Shown here one piece after another: positions 34,035 through 42,101 of a stretch of 46,061 bases of DNA. Position numbers and translations under genes: made by a program. Source of the DNA: Bryobacteraceae bacterium (GTDB taxonomy: Bacteria; Acidobacteriota; Terriglobia; Bryobacterales; Bryobacteraceae); NCBI GenBank assembly GCA_019187195.1, contig JABAQT010000020.1:130351-176411 (forward strand), read 5' to 3'. Below the pieces are notes generated by a model. It searched no databases and was not told the origin of the DNA. It was given only the letters and a program-made list of their open reading frames with translations. Position 1 is the stretch's first letter; each line of letters opens with the position of its first letter.

Positions 34035-34298
34035 ATGCCGCGAAACGATGAGTTTGATCCAATGGCGACGCGCCGCGAGGCGGCGATGTTCTACGGGCTA
34101 TTCCTTCGCGGCCACTCGGCGGATGCGATCCGGAGAGATATCGATATCCCCAAGGAAACACTGCGCAAGTGGCAGACGCATTACCGCCGCGGCAGTCTCC
34201 GCGACACCTTGCAGCGGGTTTATGAGTACCGCAAGCAGGTGCTGGCGATCTTCGATGAACTGGTGACCAACGAACGCAATCGCGCCCGTCTTCAGTAG
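34035..34298 (+). CDS. Small helix-turn-helix-like protein, 87 residues
   Basis: This is a short basic protein whose centre, FLRGHSADAIRRDIDIPKET then LRKWQTHYRRG, looks like a helix-turn-helix of the kind found in transposase or terminase N-termini and in small regulators. There is no partner domain. It has its own strong-looking promoter and a good ribosome-binding site (GGGAGA, 8 nt). Its last 7 bp overlap the 3' end of the convergent efflux-pump gene. It could be a DNA-binding regulator or a conserved acidobacterial small protein. I see no nearby transposase remnants. The family is not recognised. Confidence 0.68.
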   Translation: MPRNDEFDPMATRREAAMFYGLFLRGHSADAIRRDIDIPKETLRKWQTHYRRGSLRDTLQRVYEYRKQVLAIFDELVTNERNRARLQ

Positions 34299-37200
34299 AT
34301 TCCTTCCTCCGCGTCCCGCGCCGGCTGGTTGGGGCTGAACATCGGATAGAGCACCGGCAGCATGAACAGCGTCAACAGCGTGGATGTCACCAGCCCTCCG
34401 ATGACCACCGTCGCGAGCGGCCGCTGCACTTCCGCTCCGGTCGTGGTGGCGAACGCCATCGGCACAAACCCGAGACTCGCCACCAGGGCGGTCATCAGCA
34501 CGGGCCGAAGCCGCGTTGCGGCGCCGGTGACCACCGCTTCCATCGTCTCCCATCCTTCCGACCGCAGCCGGTTGATATAGCTTACGAGCACGATTCCGTT
34601 GAGGACGGCTACTCCGAACAGAGCGATGAAGCCGATCGAGGCGGACAAGTTGAGGTTCAAACTCCGGAGCCAGAGCGCGGCGATGCCGCCCACCAGGGCG
34701 AAGGGCACGTTGAGCAGAATCAGCAGCGATAGCCGCAATGACCGGAAAGTGGAGTAGAGCAGGCCGAGAATGATAAGAACCGAGGCGGGGATCACCACCA
34801 GCAGGCGCTTCATGGCCCGCTCCTGGTTTTCAAATTGCCCCGCCCAGCCGATCGAGTAGCCCGGCGGCAGCGTCACGTCGCGCGCGATCCGCTCCTGCGC
34901 TTCGAGCGTGAAGCTGCCGAGATCGCGTCCGCGGACGTTCGCCTGGACGACAATGCGGCGCTGCGCATTCTCCCGCGAGACGACTTCGGGGCCGCGCCCG
35001 GCGGTGATATGAGCCACCTGCCCGAGCCGGATGCGTTCTCCTCCCGGCGCCGATAGCGGGATTTCCTTCATTGACTCGGCGTCGTTGCGGTAGTATTGCG
35101 GCAGCCGGATGACAATCGGAAATCGCCGCTGTCCTTCGATGTAGTCGCTGACATCGCGCCCCGCCACGGCCGCTTCCACCGTTTCGCGCACGTCGGAAAC
35201 GTTCAATCCGTAGCGCGCCAGTTCGGCGCGATCGGCCCGGACGCGCACCTCGCCGACGCCGGAGATGATTTCCATTTGCGCGTCGGCCGCTCCGCGGATG
35301 GAGGAGAGGACGCGCAGGCTGCGCTCGGCAAGCTGTTCGAGCGTATGCGCGTCGTCGCCGAAGATCTTGAGGGCCAGGTCTGCCTTGATGCCGGACACCA
35401 CTTCATCGAGACGCATGGCCATTGGCTGGGTGAAGTTGTAGGCGACACCGGGAATCTGTTCGAGCCGCGCCGACATCCTTTCCACCAGTTCTTCCTTGGA
35501 GCCCGCGGCGGGCCACTGCTCATGCGGCTTTAAAAGGACATAGACGTCCGCTTCATAAATTCCCATGGCCTCGGTGGCGAGATCAGGGCGGCCGAGCTTG
35601 GTGGTGACGCCGGCGACCTCGGGAAACTCGAGCACCGCTTTCTCGATCCGCTCGCTCACGGCGACGGAGTCCGAGAGGGAAATGCCGGGAAGCTTGCGGG
35701 TGGTGATGAGCAGCGAACCTTCATCGAGGCGCGGCATGAACTCGGTTCCGATGAAGGCCAGCGACGCGAGCGCGCCGCCCACCATCAGCAAGCCACAGAG
35801 AATGACCGCATAGCGGCGCCGCAGCGCCAGGCGCAGCGCGCGCGTGTAGAAATGGCGCACCCGCTGAAACCAGCCCTCCGAATGCGGCGTGACCCCCTTG
35901 CGCATGGCCACGACCGCCGCCGCCGGCACCATTGCGAGGGCCAGGACCAGCGAGCCCGCGAGCGCCGAACACACCGTAATGGCCATCGGCCGGAACATGC
36001 GCCCCTCGAGACCCTCGAGGGCAAAGATGGGCAGATAGACGGCGATGATAATGGACACGCCGAAGACGATGGGACGCGCCACTTCCGCCGCCGCCTGATG
36101 GACGCGATCCACTACCCGGAAGTCCGTTTCTCCAGGTTTGCGCTCGAGACGCCGCACGGCGTTTTCCATCATCACGATCGAGCCATCGGCGATCATGCCG
36201 AAATCGATGGCCCCGAGGCTCATCAGGTTCGCCGAAACGCCCCAATACGCCATGCCCATGAAACCCACCAGCATCGAGAGCGGAATCACGGCGGTCACGA
36301 TGAGCGCCGCGCGCCAGTTGCCGAGGAACAGAAAGAGCACCGCCATGACCAGGACGCCCGCTTCGATGAGGTTCCTGCGCACGGTCCGGATGGTGCCGTT
36401 GATCACGACCGACTGATCGTAAAACGGAACGATGCGGACGCCCTGGGGCAGAGTGAGAGAAGCGATTTTGGCTTTCACGGCTTTGAGGACGTTGTTGCCA
36501 TTCTCCCCCTTCAGCATGATCGTCATGCCGCTGACGGTCTCGCCCTTTCCGTCGCGCAGCACCGCGCCCTGGCGCTGCATGGGCTTATCGCTGACCGTTG
36601 CCACCTGTTTGAGCAGGACGGGCGTGCCCGCTTTCGAACTGAGAACAATCTGCTCGAGGTCCCTGATGCGGTTGGCGCGTCCGAGGCCAAGAACCGTGTA
36701 CTGCTCGGAGGCGTGCTCGATGTAGCCGCCTCCGAAGTTCGAGTTGTTCTCCCTGACGCGCTCATAGACATCGCGCAGCCTGAGGCCGTAGCGGTAGAGA
36801 CTGATGGGGTCCACCTCGATCTGCACCTGACGGGTCTCTCCGCCCCAGGTGTTTACTTCGTTGATGCCGCGCACGGCGCGAAGCTGGTTCTTGATCTGCC
36901 ACTCATGCAGCGTCTTGAGCTCCATTGGAGAGAGAGTCCGGCTTTCGAGCGTGTACTGATAGATCTCGCCGAACGCCGTCGCGACGGGCCCGAGCGAGGG
37001 CTCCAACCCCTGCGGAATCCGCGCCCGCACCTCCTGCAGCCGCTCGTTGACCCATTGCCGGGCGAGATAGACGTTCACCGCGTCATCGAACACAACAGTG
37101 ACCATCGACAGCCCGAGCTTCGACACCGAGCGGATGCCCTGCGTCCTGGGAACTCCCATGAGGATCGCCTCGATGGGATAGGTGACCAGCTGCTCGACCT

Positions 37201-37378
37201 CCGTCGGCGGCATCGCCGGACACTCGGTGATCACCACCACCTGGTTGTTCGTCAAATCGGGGAACGCGTCGATTGGAATGTTGTAGACCGTATACACGCC
37301 CGTGGCAATCAGAACCATCACCCCGGCGAACACCAGCAACCGGTTGCGCAGAGGAAATTCAATGATGCGATTCAGCAT
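34292..37378 (-). CDS. Heavy-metal efflux RND pump (CzcA/CusA family)
   Basis: This 1028-residue inner-membrane proton-driven exporter of the HME-RND family has 12 membrane helices and two large periplasmic loops. The helix-4 signature is DFGMIADGSIVMMEN, with Asp392, Asp398 and Glu405 in the same spacing as the essential triad of CzcA. DFG/DG-type signatures belong to divalent-cation (Co, Zn, Cd, Ni) pumps, whereas copper/silver pumps of the CusA type differ there; a divalent substrate is therefore more likely. Its ATG directly follows the stop of the adaptor gene. It should form a tripartite channel with the two upstream genes. No metal-responsive regulator is seen next to the operon. Confidence 0.92.
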   Translation of the reverse strand: MLNRIIEFPLRNRLLVFAGVMVLIATGVYTVYNIPIDAFPDLTNNQVVVITECPAMPPTEVEQLVTYPIEAILMGVPRTQGIRSVSKLGLSMVTVVFDDAVNVYLARQWVNERLQEVRARIPQGLEPSLGPVATAFGEIYQYTLESRTLSPMELKTLHEWQIKNQLRAVRGINEVNTWGGETRQVQIEVDPISLYRYGLRLRDVYERVRENNSNFGGGYIEHASEQYTVLGLGRANRIRDLEQIVLSSKAGTPVLLKQVATVSDKPMQRQGAVLRDGKGETVSGMTIMLKGENGNNVLKAVKAKIASLTLPQGVRIVPFYDQSVVINGTIRTVRRNLIEAGVLVMAVLFLFLGNWRAALIVTAVIPLSMLVGFMGMAYWGVSANLMSLGAIDFGMIADGSIVMMENAVRRLERKPGETDFRVVDRVHQAAAEVARPIVFGVSIIIAVYLPIFALEGLEGRMFRPMAITVCSALAGSLVLALAMVPAAAVVAMRKGVTPHSEGWFQRVRHFYTRALRLALRRRYAVILCGLLMVGGALASLAFIGTEFMPRLDEGSLLITTRKLPGISLSDSVAVSERIEKAVLEFPEVAGVTTKLGRPDLATEAMGIYEADVYVLLKPHEQWPAAGSKEELVERMSARLEQIPGVAYNFTQPMAMRLDEVVSGIKADLALKIFGDDAHTLEQLAERSLRVLSSIRGAADAQMEIISGVGEVRVRADRAELARYGLNVSDVRETVEAAVAGRDVSDYIEGQRRFPIVIRLPQYYRNDAESMKEIPLSAPGGERIRLGQVAHITAGRGPEVVSRENAQRRIVVQANVRGRDLGSFTLEAQERIARDVTLPPGYSIGWAGQFENQERAMKRLLVVIPASVLIILGLLYSTFRSLRLSLLILLNVPFALVGGIAALWLRSLNLNLSASIGFIALFGVAVLNGIVLVSYINRLRSEGWETMEAVVTGAATRLRPVLMTALVASLGFVPMAFATTTGAEVQRPLATVVIGGLVTSTLLTLFMLPVLYPMFSPNQPARDAEEGIY

Positions 37379-38590
37379 CTACTCGGAAAGCGATCCTTTC
37401 AGAAGCTGCGACTTGAGCGTGAAGCTGCCCTGCGTGACGATTCGCTCCCCCACGCTCAAGCCGCGCGTCACTTCCAACTGGTGGTCGACAATCCGGCCCG
37501 TCTCGACCACCCTTGCCTCGAAACGGTCCGCCCCGCTCCGCACGAAGACCGTGGGCTTTCCGTCCACCTGCTGGACGGCGGATTCGGGGATGAAGATCCC
37601 CTCCGCGCTGCCGCCGGCGTTGATCTCCGCGGTGGCGTACATCTCCGGTTTGAGCCGTCCCTGGGCGTTGGCGAGTTCGACACGGACGGGGATCGTGCGC
37701 GTAGCCGGATCCAATTGATCGCCAAGCTTGGTTACGCGGCCTGGAAAGGTCCGGTCCGGATAAGCCTGAATTCTCACGGTGACGGGCATGCCCAGACGAA
37801 CCTTCCCCAGATCCTCCTCGTTGACCGCGGCGATCATCCAAACGGTGGAAAGATCGGAGATGACGAACAACTCGTCGCCGGGATTCGCCACGGACCCGGG
37901 AGTCACGTTGCGGCTCAGCACCACGCCATCGGCGGGCGATTTTACCGGTATGAGATCCGCCATGTGGTCGTGATTCCCGCCTGACTCCTGGTCGTGGTCG
38001 TCGATGCCGACCTGCAGAAATTCCACCAGGTGCTGGCGCGTGCGCCCGAGTTCCGTTTCGGCGTTCTCCAAGGCCACCTGCGCGTTCTTGAACTCCGTTT
38101 CGGCGTGTTCCACCTGTTCCAGGGAGGCGGCCTTCAACTCATAAAGCCGGTGCGCGCGGTCGCGCTGGCGCTGGGCGTAGGAAAGCGCCGTCTTGAACCG
38201 CGTCAGTTCCTGAGTAGCCTTGCGGTATTCGGCGCGGGCCTCGTGAATGTCGTGGCTATGAAGCCCGGCCAGCAACTGGTCCTTCCGCACCCGGTCCCCC
38301 GGATTGACGTAGACGCGCGCGATGCGGCCGTCGGTGATGGAGCCGACATGCCACGTGCCGTTTTCGTTCACCGAGAGCCGGCCGTTTACTTCGATATGCT
38401 GCGCCACGCCGCGGCGCGCGACTTCTTCCACCACGAGATTGGCCTGCTGCCGCTGGTTGGCGTCGAGGATCACGTCCCTGTCCGCCGGTTTCGGTTCGGG
38501 TCTGGCGGATTGGGGCGCGGGCGCGGAGTCAGGCGATTTCGAGCAGCCGCCGAGCGCCGCCGCCAACACCACAACAACAACCGCTCTCAT
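37379..38590 (-). CDS. RND efflux periplasmic adaptor (membrane-fusion lipoprotein)
   Basis: This 403-residue membrane-fusion protein joins the pump and the outer-membrane channel. A lipobox LGGC (Cys16) anchors it to the membrane. The barrel-sandwich half-motifs are at about 75-112 (ITDGRIARVYVNPGDRVRKD) and 213-245 (PVKSPADGVVLSRNV), flanking a helical hairpin (115-190). Between the hairpin and the second half-motif sits a His/Asp-rich insert, DDHDQESGGNHDHM (197-210), a probable metal-binding loop. The HSHDIHEA sequence at 111-118 adds more histidines. The beta-barrel and membrane-proximal domains follow. The start overlaps the TolC-like gene stop (ATGA). Confidence 0.9.
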   Translation of the reverse strand: MRAVVVVVLAAALGGCSKSPDSAPAPQSARPEPKPADRDVILDANQRQQANLVVEEVARRGVAQHIEVNGRLSVNENGTWHVGSITDGRIARVYVNPGDRVRKDQLLAGLHSHDIHEARAEYRKATQELTRFKTALSYAQRQRDRAHRLYELKAASLEQVEHAETEFKNAQVALENAETELGRTRQHLVEFLQVGIDDHDQESGGNHDHMADLIPVKSPADGVVLSRNVTPGSVANPGDELFVISDLSTVWMIAAVNEEDLGKVRLGMPVTVRIQAYPDRTFPGRVTKLGDQLDPATRTIPVRVELANAQGRLKPEMYATAEINAGGSAEGIFIPESAVQQVDGKPTVFVRSGADRFEARVVETGRIVDHQLEVTRGLSVGERIVTQGSFTLKSQLLKGSLSE

Positions 38591-39804
38591 GGCATCACCC
38601 CCAGCGCGTTTTCGAGCGCGGCAAGGCTCTGGCGGTAATCGGCCAGAGCACGGTAATAGAATAGCTGTATCTCGATGCGCAGACGCTGGGCGTCGAGCAA
38701 CCGCAGCAGGTCCGTGCCGCCCTCGCGGTAGGCCGCTTCGGCAATGCGCGCCGTTTCGTCCGCCTGCCGCCGCATGGTCTTTATCGGATCGCCGATCTGC
38801 CGCCCGCGGATCTCGACCTCGCGTTGCGCGGCGTTGACTTCGGCCCGCACCAACGCTTCGGTGGCCGCCAGCGACGCCTCGGCGGCGCGGATATCGGACA
38901 TGGCGGCCGCGATGTTTCCCTGGTTCCGGTTGCGGAAAGGAAGGTCCATCTGGAAGCCGCCCACCATGGTGTCGTAGCCGCTGGTGCGTTTATAGCCGAA
39001 CAGCATTTCGACGTTTGGCCTGGCGGTGGATTGCTGCAGCCGCAGGTTCGAGCGGGCCTGATCGACAAGTTGCCTCGCCAGGCGCATCTCCACCCGGCGG
39101 TTGTTCGCCTGTTCGAGGTCCACGGCGGGCGGTTCGGGAACGGGTTCGAGGGGATCAGTGAAGCGCACGGCGGGAAAACTTGTCTGGCCCATCTCCCGGT
39201 AGAGTTGAATCCGGGCACGCTCGGCATCGAGCGTCGCGTTGTTGAGATCCACGGCCAGGCGTTCCCCTTCGAGACGCACACGCAGCAGATCCGCCTCCGC
39301 CATGGCTCCTTCCTTGACCCTGGCTTCGTGATACTCGACGATGCGTTGAAAATTCTTCACGTTCTCCTCGAGCAGCAGCCGCGCTTCGTGCGCCCCGGCG
39401 GCAAGCCAATACGCCTGCTGCACGCGAAAGGCAATCTGACGCTCGGTAAGTTCCCGCTCGAGCGTGGCGCGCCGCACCCCTTCCGCGGCCAGGCTCACAC
39501 GGCTCGCCCGTTTCCCCGCGGTTTCAAACATCTGGGTGAGATAGGCGTATGTGTCGGCATCCCCGGCATAGGAAAACGAAGGGCTTCCCGTGAAGCGTGT
39601 GTTCTCGCTCTGCAAAACCAGCCGCGGGTTCGGCATCAACCCAGCCTGGCGGCGGAACCCTTCACTCACCGCGATACGTTCCCTGCCCGCTTCCAAAAGC
39701 GGGTGTTCCTTCAGCGCCGTGGATACGGCCTCCCTTAAGGAAAGATTCGTCTGGGCGCTCAAGGTGACGCTGAGAAACAACAGATGAGAACAGCGAAGAC
39801 TCAT
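38587..39804 (-). CDS. TolC-family outer-membrane efflux protein
   Basis: This protein of about 405 residues is the outer-membrane channel of the tripartite system. It has a signal peptide (MSLRCSHLLFLSVTLSAQ) and two repeats of the OEP family with long coiled-coil helices (for example SLREAVSTALKEHPLLEAGR at the N-terminus, and REVEIRGRQIGDPIKTMRRQ). ATG 39804 is chosen because it opens the leader; ATG 39837 would add 11 residues in front. It is the first gene of the minus-strand efflux operon, read divergently from the phzF remnant with only 51 bp between, so its promoter must overlap that gap. Confidence 0.88.
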   Translation of the reverse strand: MSLRCSHLLFLSVTLSAQTNLSLREAVSTALKEHPLLEAGRERIAVSEGFRRQAGLMPNPRLVLQSENTRFTGSPSFSYAGDADTYAYLTQMFETAGKRASRVSLAAEGVRRATLERELTERQIAFRVQQAYWLAAGAHEARLLLEENVKNFQRIVEYHEARVKEGAMAEADLLRVRLEGERLAVDLNNATLDAERARIQLYREMGQTSFPAVRFTDPLEPVPEPPAVDLEQANNRRVEMRLARQLVDQARSNLRLQQSTARPNVEMLFGYKRTSGYDTMVGGFQMDLPFRNRNQGNIAAAMSDIRAAEASLAATEALVRAEVNAAQREVEIRGRQIGDPIKTMRRQADETARIAEAAYREGGTDLLRLLDAQRLRIEIQLFYYRALADYRQSLAALENALGVMP

Positions 39805-39855
39805 GTAACGGATTTGAGTAACACTCCAATCTAACATGGTGACTAAAATGACCGA

Positions 39856-40187
39856 ATGAAGATCCCTGTCTATCAGGTAGACGCATTCGCCACGCAGCCG
39901 TTTGCAGGCAACCCCGCCGCCGTTTGCCCGCTGACGGAATGGCTTCCCGGCGAAGTGTTGCAGAGCATCGCCCTCGAGAACAACCTCCCCGAGACGGCGT
40001 TTTTCGTGCCGGACGGCGAGGGCTTCCATCTACGCTGGTTCACGCCCGCCGTCGAGATGGATCTATGCGGGCATGCAACTCTCGCCTCGGCGTTCGTGCT
40101 GTGGGAGAGGCGGGGATATCAGGGAACGGCCATCCGGTTTCACACACGGAGCGGCCTGCTCGAAGTCACGCGCAGTGGGGGTTTTCT
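39856..40187 (+). pseudogene. 5' fragment of a disrupted PhzF-family isomerase gene
   Basis: The first 110 or so codons encode the N-terminal half of a PhzF-family protein: KIPVYQVDAFATQPFAGNPA, NNLPETAFF with the catalytic Glu46, LRWFTPAVEMDLCGHATLA. Homology stops at about residue 111-113 (RSGG-FLV). The frame then runs on without family similarity to a stop at 40326. The C-terminal portion appears 1.9 kb downstream at 42102-42385. About 50-60 residues of a normal family member (roughly 260 residues) are missing between the two parts. The gene is therefore broken and partly deleted. PhzF proteins are epimerase/isomerase-like; the original substrate is unknown. Confidence 0.85.
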
Positions 40188-41194
40188 TGTCGGACGACGA
40201 GGCCGCCTTTCTTCGCCAGGAGTTCGAGCAGTTCGTGGTCGCGGAATGGAAGGGCTTGATCCGTGGCAACCATCGTTACTTCTCGCCCTCGGTCCATGCG
40301 CAGTCACATTGGGTGTGTGCGCATGACGCCGAAAAGTTGGCGCGGACGACCAGTAGTCGCATCATGGATCTGGTCCGCGCGGGGCAGATCGATGGCTTGT
40401 TCGTGAAGGTGTCTACCCGAACAGAGTGCTGGGTGAAGCGAGAGTCGCTGAGTCGATGGATCGCTCGTCGCGATTCCGAACTGGCCCGCTATATGCTTCG
40501 CCCGGAAGTGGAGCAAGCCCTGGGCATCAAGAACATCACGGCCACGTCGATCGCCGAGGCTGGCGCAATCCGGCACGTGCGTGGCCCAACCTGCGATTTT
40601 CCAATCGGCGTCACCTACTTCCTTCGCGAAGATGTGATGCGAATCCGGGAAGCTTTCGAGAGGTACGCCGTGCCCGAGTGCGGCTACATCAAGCCAGGCT
40701 CGCGCATTGCGCTTCGCCACGCCGTGAAGAACTTCCTGGGACGTGGGCCAGGACTGGCCTCCGTCATTTGCGCAGTAGTGAACGGCACGCTCGCCCCGGC
40801 CGGACGCACACCGCAATTCCGAGGCATCATGGGATATCTGTTTCGCCTCGATGACCTGCGCATGCATCGCCCGGTCAGCGAGCGATCCCATTCTCACAAA
40901 GCCTTCTTGAACTTCCGTGAGGCGGCGTCGGTACTGAACGTCAAGAGCGTCGTCGTTCGCGCCCTGGTCAATCGCGGCGACTTTACAGTCGCCCCAGGAC
41001 ACAAGAACGGCTTCGCCAAGCTCATAGCCGAGTCGGAGGTACGGGCTTTCGCTGCCCGCTTTAGAGCAGCGCGGCGCGGCGACAACCGTGCCGTGACGGC
41101 TACTGGGCAGAAGCTTGCCCAGCCGGACGTACTGCGCGTTCCAATTCCGGAAGCTGGCCGCGGCTTCGTAACGTTCGTGCCGCGCCAATCGTGA
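40175..41194 (+). CDS. TniQ-like protein, C-terminal fragment
   Basis: An open frame of about 339 codons whose sequence resembles the region that follows the zinc-finger TniQ domain in transposition target-selection proteins. It begins with an FLSDDEAAFLRQEFEQFVVA block and NHRYFSPSVHAQSHWV, then has two or three helix-turn-helix-like units, the last FREAASVLNVKSVVVRALVN with SEVRAFAARF. The Cys/His zinc-ribbon TniQ domain itself is absent. The frame opens at the phzF junction, with GTG 40175 or TTG 40187 as the only starts near it, so it looks truncated at the 5' side. It may or may not be translated. The family call rests on pattern similarity and needs a profile search. Confidence 0.5.
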   Translation: MGVFLSDDEAAFLRQEFEQFVVAEWKGLIRGNHRYFSPSVHAQSHWVCAHDAEKLARTTSSRIMDLVRAGQIDGLFVKVSTRTECWVKRESLSRWIARRDSELARYMLRPEVEQALGIKNITATSIAEAGAIRHVRGPTCDFPIGVTYFLREDVMRIREAFERYAVPECGYIKPGSRIALRHAVKNFLGRGPGLASVICAVVNGTLAPAGRTPQFRGIMGYLFRLDDLRMHRPVSERSHSHKAFLNFREAASVLNVKSVVVRALVNRGDFTVAPGHKNGFAKLIAESEVRAFAARFRAARRGDNRAVTATGQKLAQPDVLRVPIPEAGRGFVTFVPRQS

Positions 41195-41217
41195 ACGTAT
41201 ATACGTTGCGATACAAT
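41194..41217 (+). promoter_or_regulatory. brnTA promoter with 14 bp perfect palindrome
   Basis: AACGTATATACGTT (41194-41207) is a perfect palindrome placed just upstream of TACAAT (41212-41217), a good -10 box; no strong -35 is seen. Transcription would begin close to the GTG of brnT at 41226. BrnA-type antitoxins repress their own operon through ribbon-helix-helix binding, so this is the likely operator. Confidence 0.6.
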
Positions 41218-41225
41218 CTAGGTGA

Positions 41226-41507
41226 GTGGCCAAGGGAGTCGAATTTGATTGGGATGACGAGAACGAGAAACACCTCGCTGCCCACAAGGTCGCGCCGGCA
41301 GAGTTCGAACAGGTGCTGAACAACGATCCTATAGACTTGGCCTTCGATCTCATCGACGACGAAGAACGGTACCGCTCTGTTGGCCTTACGAATAGCGGCC
41401 GTTTGCTGTCGGTGGCGTGGACGATTCGTAACGGTAAGGTGCGTGCCATTACCGCCTTTCGGGCTAGCGTATCCGACAGGAAGGCTTTTCTGGAGAAACC
41501 CAAATGA
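41226..41507 (+). CDS. brnT: BrnT-family ribonuclease toxin
   Basis: This 93-residue type II toxin of the BrnT (DUF497) family has a RelE-like fold and is known to cleave RNA and arrest growth. Family features are VEFDWDDENEKHLAAHKV at the N-terminus, the strand SVGLTNSGRLLSVAWTIR, and the terminal block VRAITAFRASVSDRKAFLE with conserved basic and acidic residues. The GTG start at 41226 lies 9 bp after the -10 box, so the message is probably leaderless or nearly so. The stop overlaps the antitoxin ATG (ATGA), the usual toxin-first order of brnTA. It lies inside the element that disrupts phzF. Confidence 0.85.
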   Translation: MAKGVEFDWDDENEKHLAAHKVAPAEFEQVLNNDPIDLAFDLIDDEERYRSVGLTNSGRLLSVAWTIRNGKVRAITAFRASVSDRKAFLEKPK

Positions 41508-41848
41508 AGAAGCAGTTGGAGAAAAAAACGAAGCGCGTCGTGCCCGCCTTCGCCACCGAGGCGGAAGAGGCCGCGTGGTGGTATGAGAACCGCAACCAGC
41601 ATGGGAAAGAACTACTCGCCGCCGTGAAAAGCGGCGAGGCTCAAGTGTTGACCAAGGCGAAGTTGCAGGAGCGGATAGCTGCGTCCAAGAAAGCGGCAGC
41701 TCCTGTGGTGGCCCTAAGGATTCCCGCAGCAGATTTGGCTTTGGCCCGAAAGCAGGCTAAGCACAAGGGCCTGCCTTACCAGACCTACATCAAATCACTG
41801 CTGCACGAAACACTCACGGAGCGAGAAAAGCGAAAGGCGGGGTGGTAG
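41504..41848 (+). CDS. brnA: BrnA/CopG-type antitoxin
   Basis: This 114-residue partner of BrnT has an N-terminal, Lys-rich toxin-binding segment (residues 1-70, including FATEAEEAAWWYENR) and a C-terminal ribbon-helix-helix DNA-binding unit. The ribbon strand is VALRIPAADL and the helices are ALARKQAKHKG and PYQTYIKSLLHETL. The WWYENR motif is common in CopG-like antitoxins paired with BrnT. It should neutralise BrnT and repress the operon through the AACGTATATACGTT palindrome. The ATG overlaps the brnT stop. The strand and helix pattern gives good confidence in the antitoxin role. Confidence 0.83.
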   Translation: MKKQLEKKTKRVVPAFATEAEEAAWWYENRNQHGKELLAAVKSGEAQVLTKAKLQERIAASKKAAAPVVALRIPAADLALARKQAKHKGLPYQTYIKSLLHETLTEREKRKAGW

Positions 41849-42081
41849 GCCGAGCAGTTCGGACGATGGCGACCCGCGGCTTCAAGCCGCCGTGCTTGCA
41901 CCGCCGCATCCACCCCACTGAATGCGAATCCGTAAACCCCACCGTGGCGCGCGCCGGACCAGTCTGGCGTGGGATTTCCTCAACAACATTGGCAAAAGTA
42001 TAGGATCTTGCCATTAACTCTGGCGAAACTCCTCAGGAGCTGTGACATTGCCGTCGGTTTCGCCTTTGGAATCAACACCGG

Positions 42082-42101
42082 GATTGTCACCTATTCCGAC
42101 A
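42082..42101 (-). repeat. Candidate right terminal inverted repeat
   Basis: Read on the minus strand from 42101 inward, the sequence is TGTCGGAATAGGTGACAATC. Its first seven bases mirror 40188-40194 at the other edge of the insert. Further inward lie GTCACAGCTCC and GGCAAGATCC, which loosely resemble GTGACAATCC and could be transposase-binding repeats. phzF similarity resumes within about 10 bp on the outer side. Confidence 0.45.

Larger units (their letters stand above)
40188..42101. mobile_element. Remnant of a TniQ-encoding (Tn5053/Tn7-like) transposon carrying BrnTA, inserted in phzF
   Basis: The two phzF fragments are separated by 1914 bp of unrelated DNA that encodes a TniQ-like C-terminal fragment and a BrnT/BrnA pair. 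The right edge read inward starts TGTCGGAATAGGTGACAATC, a plausible transposon terminus beginning with TGTC. The left edge starts TGTCGGACG, matching the first seven bases. No target duplication is seen (TTTCT against ACCTA). No transposase gene remains. The simplest history is insertion of a full element followed by a deletion that removed part of phzF, the left end, tniA, tniB and the front of tniQ. Between brnA and the right edge (41849-42101) I see only a short hairpin (41876-41890) and no gene. Confidence 0.6.

Noticed and set aside
35852..37984. Plus-strand open frame of 710 codons opposite the RND pump
   Set aside because: It is antisense to a well-conserved pump with an intact DFG..DG..EN motif; the translation is Arg/His/Asp-rich noise.
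40304..41602. Minus-strand open frame of 432 codons across the insert
   Set aside because: It runs antisense to both the TniQ-like frame and brnT and shows no known domain.
41876..41890. GCGGCTTCAAGCCGC hairpin as brnTA terminator
   Set aside because: The stem is only five base pairs and no T-run follows.
40188..42101. Insertion sequence with its own transposase
   Set aside because: No DDE, serine or tyrosine recombinase motif is present; only a TniQ-like fragment and brnTA occur.
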